A stretch of DNA of 17,022 bases from the NCBI GenBank assembly GCA_023435545.1, contig JAEYRQ010000139.1, positions 1-17,022 of the forward strand, in the 5' to 3' direction. Below the pieces are notes generated by a model. That model was not told the origin of the DNA. It made no database searches and saw only the letters and a program-made list of their open reading frames with translations. The number at the start of each line of letters is the position of its first letter. Within the stretch, counting starts at the first letter, position 1. Of the stretch, positions 14,802 through 17,022 are shown one piece after another. Source of the DNA: Pseudomonadota bacterium (GTDB lineage Bacteria > Pseudomonadota > Alphaproteobacteria > Rhizobiales > Tepidamorphaceae). Position numbers and translations under genes: made by a program.

Positions 14802-16057
14802 GCCGCTACTGCCGACAGCCGGCGGCCGTCATGGCCGGTGACGCGGGCTTGCACGATGGCGCCGGGCTCTGCCGCACGGTCTAGCAGAACAACCGTGAAC
14901 TGCTCGGTGCGGCCGGTCTCGCCGGTTTCGACCAGCACCCGCCGATAGCGGCCGACCTCGGCGTCGAGATGACGGCCGAGAGCCGCCTCGCCCTCGGCCC
15001 TGAGCCGCGCGGCGCGCGCCTTGACCAGCGTCCGCTCGAGCTGCGGCATCCGCGCGGCGGGAGTGCCCTTGCGCGGCGAAAACGGAAAGACGTGCAAATG
15101 CGTCAGCCCGCAATCCTTCACAACGGCGAGCGTGTTCTCGAACATCTCGTCGGTCTCGGTCGGGAAGCCGGCGATCAGGTCGGCGCCGAACACCGTATCG
15201 GGCCTGAGCCGGCGCACCCTCTCGCAGAACTCCACCGACTGGGCGCGGCTGTGGCGGCGCTTCATCCGCTTCAGGATCATGTCGTCGCCGGCCTGCAGCG
15301 ACAGATGCAGGTGCGGCATCAGCCGCTCCTCCTCGGCGAGGGCCCGCATCAGGTCGTCGTCGGCCTCGATCGAATCGATCGAGGAGAGCCGGAGCCGCTC
15401 GAGGTCCGGGACGTGCCGGAGGATCGCCCGGACCAGCGTGCCGAGGCGAGGCTCGCCCGGGAGGTCCGGACCGTAGGAGGTGAGGTCGACCCCGGTCAGC
15501 ACCACCTCGCGGTAGCCGTTCCCGACCAGCCGGCGCACCTGCTCGACGACCGAGCCCATCGGCACCGAGCGGGAGGGGCCCCGGCCATAGGGAATGATGC
15601 AGAATGTGCAGCGGTGGTCGCAGCCGTTCTGCACCTGCACGAATGCGCGCGCCCGCCCCTCGAAACCCTCGACCAGGTGCGCGCCGGTCTCGGTCAGCTC
15701 CATGATGTCGTTGACGCGGACCCGTTCGTCGCCTTCGAGCCCGAAGGCCAGGCCCGCATAGGTCTCGGGCCTGAGCTTCTCGGCATTGCCGACGACGAGG
15801 TCGACCTCGGGCATCTCCGCGAAGGTTCCTGGCTCGGTCTGCGCGGCGCAGCCGGTGACGACGATCCGCGCCCCCGGGTTCTCGCGCCGGGCGCGGCGGA
15901 TCGCCTGGCGCGCCTGCCGCACCGCCTCGGCGGTGACCGCGCAGGTATTGACGATCACCGCGTCCGAAACCCCGGCATCCTCGGCGAGGCGGCGCATGGA
16001 TTCCGATTCCACCGTGTTGAGGCGGCAGCCGAAGGTGAGGATCTCGGGTCGCGACAT
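14798..16057 (-). CDS. mtaB: tRNA t6A37 methylthiotransferase MtaB
   Basis: A 419-residue radical-SAM enzyme that adds a methylthio group to t6A at position 37 of ANN-decoding tRNAs. The N-terminal UPF0004 domain has the three cluster cysteines C11 (FGCRLNTVESE), C39 (VNTCAVT) and C70 (VTGCAAQ). The radical-SAM triad is C146, C150 and C153 in NGCDHRCTFCIIPYGRG. Later blocks SLQAGDDMILKRMKRRH and DLIAGFPTETDEMF also match, and the C-terminus looks like a TRAM-type domain. GCRLN with loss of the usual MiaB-type layout supports MtaB over MiaB or RimO. The ATG at 16057 lies 12 bp after the dapF stop, whose TGAGGA doubles as a ribosome site. Confidence 0.95.
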   Translation of the reverse strand: MSRPEILTFGCRLNTVESESMRRLAEDAGVSDAVIVNTCAVTAEAVRQARQAIRRARRENPGARIVVTGCAAQTEPGTFAEMPEVDLVVGNAEKLRPETYAGLAFGLEGDERVRVNDIMELTETGAHLVEGFEGRARAFVQVQNGCDHRCTFCIIPYGRGPSRSVPMGSVVEQVRRLVGNGYREVVLTGVDLTSYGPDLPGEPRLGTLVRAILRHVPDLERLRLSSIDSIEADDDLMRALAEEERLMPHLHLSLQAGDDMILKRMKRRHSRAQSVEFCERVRRLRPDTVFGADLIAGFPTETDEMFENTLAVVKDCGLTHLHVFPFSPRKGTPAARMPQLERTLVKARAARLRAEGEAALGRHLDAEVGRYRRVLVETGETGRTEQFTVVLLDRAAEPGAIVQARVTGHDGRRLSAVAA

Positions 16058-16069
16058 CGCCGGATATCC

Positions 16070-16957
16070 TCAGGCCGCCGGCTGCGCGGCGGGAACGGGG
16101 GCATCGAGCGCGATCTCGCCGTCATATTCGTGTTCCCAGGCGCCAGTCATCAGAACGTGGCCATCGCGCTCGCGCCACTCGATGCAAAGCGGCCCGCCGG
16201 GAAGCGTCACGGTGACAGTGCGCCCGGTCAGCCGGCGGCGCACGGCGGCGACCACCACGGCGCAGGCCGCCGATCCGCAAGCCCGCGTCAGCCCCGCGCC
16301 GCGCTCCCAGACCTTCAGCGTGATCTCGTCCGGTGCCGTGACATGCGCGAGGCTGATATTGGCGCGCTCGGGGAAGATCGGATGGTTTTCCAGCATCGGG
16401 CCGACGCGGGAAAGATCATAGGCCTCGACATTGTGGACGAAGAACACCGCGTGCGGGTTGCCCATGTTCACGGCCGCCGGCGAATGCAGGACCGGCGCGT
16501 CGATCGGGCCGATCTGCAGTTCGATCGCAGTGGTGTCGTGAAACGGCTCGGCGAGCGGGATCTCGTTCCAGGCGAGCCGCGGCGCGCCCATGTCGACGGT
16601 GATCAGCCCGCCGCTGGCGTCCCATGTCGGCAACAGCCCGCCCGCAACCTCGAAGGTCGCATGGTCGCTGCCGGTCTCGCCCATCACCATCGCGGCGATG
16701 CAGCGGGTGCCGTTGCCGCAGGCGCCCGACAGGGAGCCGTCGGTGTTGAAGATCCTGACGAGGGCATCGGTGCCGGGCGTGCGCGGCGGCAGCATCAGCA
16801 TCAGCTGGTCGAAAGCCGTCTTCGGCTCGGCCGCGATCGCGCGCACCGCGTCCGGAGTTAGCACCGCGGCGACGCCGGCATCGGCGCGCGCGTCAACGAC
16901 CAGGATCTCGTTGCCGAGCCCGTTCATCTTCGCGTAGCGGATCGTCGGTCCGGTCAC
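16070..16957 (-). CDS. dapF: Diaminopimelate epimerase
   Basis: This 295-residue enzyme converts LL- to meso-diaminopimelate for lysine and peptidoglycan. The two catalytic cysteines are C80 ([12 protein letters not shown]) and C227 ([11 protein letters not shown]). The N-terminus [18 protein letters not shown] and [11 protein letters not shown] (164-174) are typical, the GLGNE form being common in alphaproteobacteria. The start is a GTG at 16957; no in-frame ATG lies near upstream, and the ATG at residue 11 would remove the conserved first strand. It opens a minus-strand run with mtaB, ftsY and yciB. Essential in most bacteria that use meso-DAP. Confidence 0.97.
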   Translation of the reverse strand: MTGPTIRYAKMNGLGNEILVVDARADAGVAAVLTPDAVRAIAAEPKTAFDQLMLMLPPRTPGTDALVRIFNTDGSLSGACGNGTRCIAAMVMGETGSDHATFEVAGGLLPTWDASGGLITVDMGAPRLAWNEIPLAEPFHDTTAIELQIGPIDAPVLHSPAAVNMGNPHAVFFVHNVEAYDLSRVGPMLENHPIFPERANISLAHVTAPDEITLKVWERGAGLTRACGSAACAVVVAAVRRRLTGRTVTVTLPGGPLCIEWRERDGHVLMTGAWEHEYDGEIALDAPVPAAQPAA

Positions 16958-16979
16958 GGGAGTAAACCATCCATTCGGC

Positions 16980-16995
16980 GCCGGCTGCGGCCGGC
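16980..16995. repeat. GC-rich hairpin in the dapF leader
   Basis: GCCGGC at 16980-16985 and 16990-16995 flank a TGCG loop. It would lie in the 5' leader of dapF if the -10 at 17007-17012 is right. No T-run follows, so a classic terminator is unlikely. Function unknown. Confidence 0.4.
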
Positions 16996-17006
16996 TCCGT
17001 CCCGCC

Positions 17007-17012
17007 GTTATA
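17007..17012 (-). promoter_or_regulatory. Candidate -10 element of dapF
   Basis: TATAAC on the minus strand matches 5 of 6 of TATAAT and would start transcription about 43 bases before the GTG at 16957. It sits in the loop of a CGCC/GGCG inverted repeat. The -35 box would lie just past the window edge and cannot be checked. Confidence 0.4.
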
Positions 17013-17022
17013 TGGCGATACG

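Overview
The window is dense, high-GC bacterial chromosome with short intergenic gaps and mostly ATGA-type gene overlaps. The core block at the right (yggT, DUF167, folD, yciB, ftsY, mtaB, dapF), the MNGLGNE form of the DapF N-terminus and the TRAP-plus-hexuronate gene set point to an alphaproteobacterium. This placement rests on gene order and motifs; no phylogeny was run.

Left end (1-1132, minus strand): a cut-off gene resembling the 2,5-dihydroxypyridine 5,6-dioxygenase (NicX)/M29 aminopeptidase-like family lies behind its own promoter and a small palindrome. A TetR-family regulator is immediately upstream of it. This looks like the edge of a catabolic cluster continuing left of the window.

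Hexuronate block (1370-11205): a seven-gene minus-strand operon runs dctP (Tat-exported TRAP binding protein), a fused DctQ-DctM TRAP permease, two different Gfo/Idh/MocA oxidoreductases, uxuA (mannonate dehydratase), uxaC (glucuronate isomerase) and uxuB (fructuronate reductase). The last five are chained by 4-bp start/stop overlaps. A divergent GntR/FCD regulator faces dctP across a 127-bp spacer with a near-perfect 20-bp inverted repeat, the likely operator. The known enzymes convert D-glucuronate to fructuronate, mannonate and 2-keto-3-deoxygluconate (KDG). KDG kinase and aldolase, and the altronate branch (uxaA, uxaB), are absent. The role of the two oxidoreductases is the main open question.

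A tRNA-Ala(CGC) gene (11430-11505, minus) with a sigma70-like promoter separates this block from the core genes. Its 3' end faces the hexuronate block.

Core block (11647-17022): yggT, DUF167 and folD overlap on the plus strand. They converge, with a 4-bp gap, on the minus-strand cluster dapF, mtaB, ftsY, yciB (lysine/peptidoglycan precursor, tRNA modification, SRP receptor, inner-membrane protein). A likely dapF -10 element lies at the right edge.

I saw no insertion sequence, CRISPR array, integrase, phage gene or obvious pseudogene. The most interesting unexplained element is the oxidoreductase pair inside an otherwise textbook glucuronate operon, especially the second one, whose N-terminal nucleotide-binding loop is atypical.
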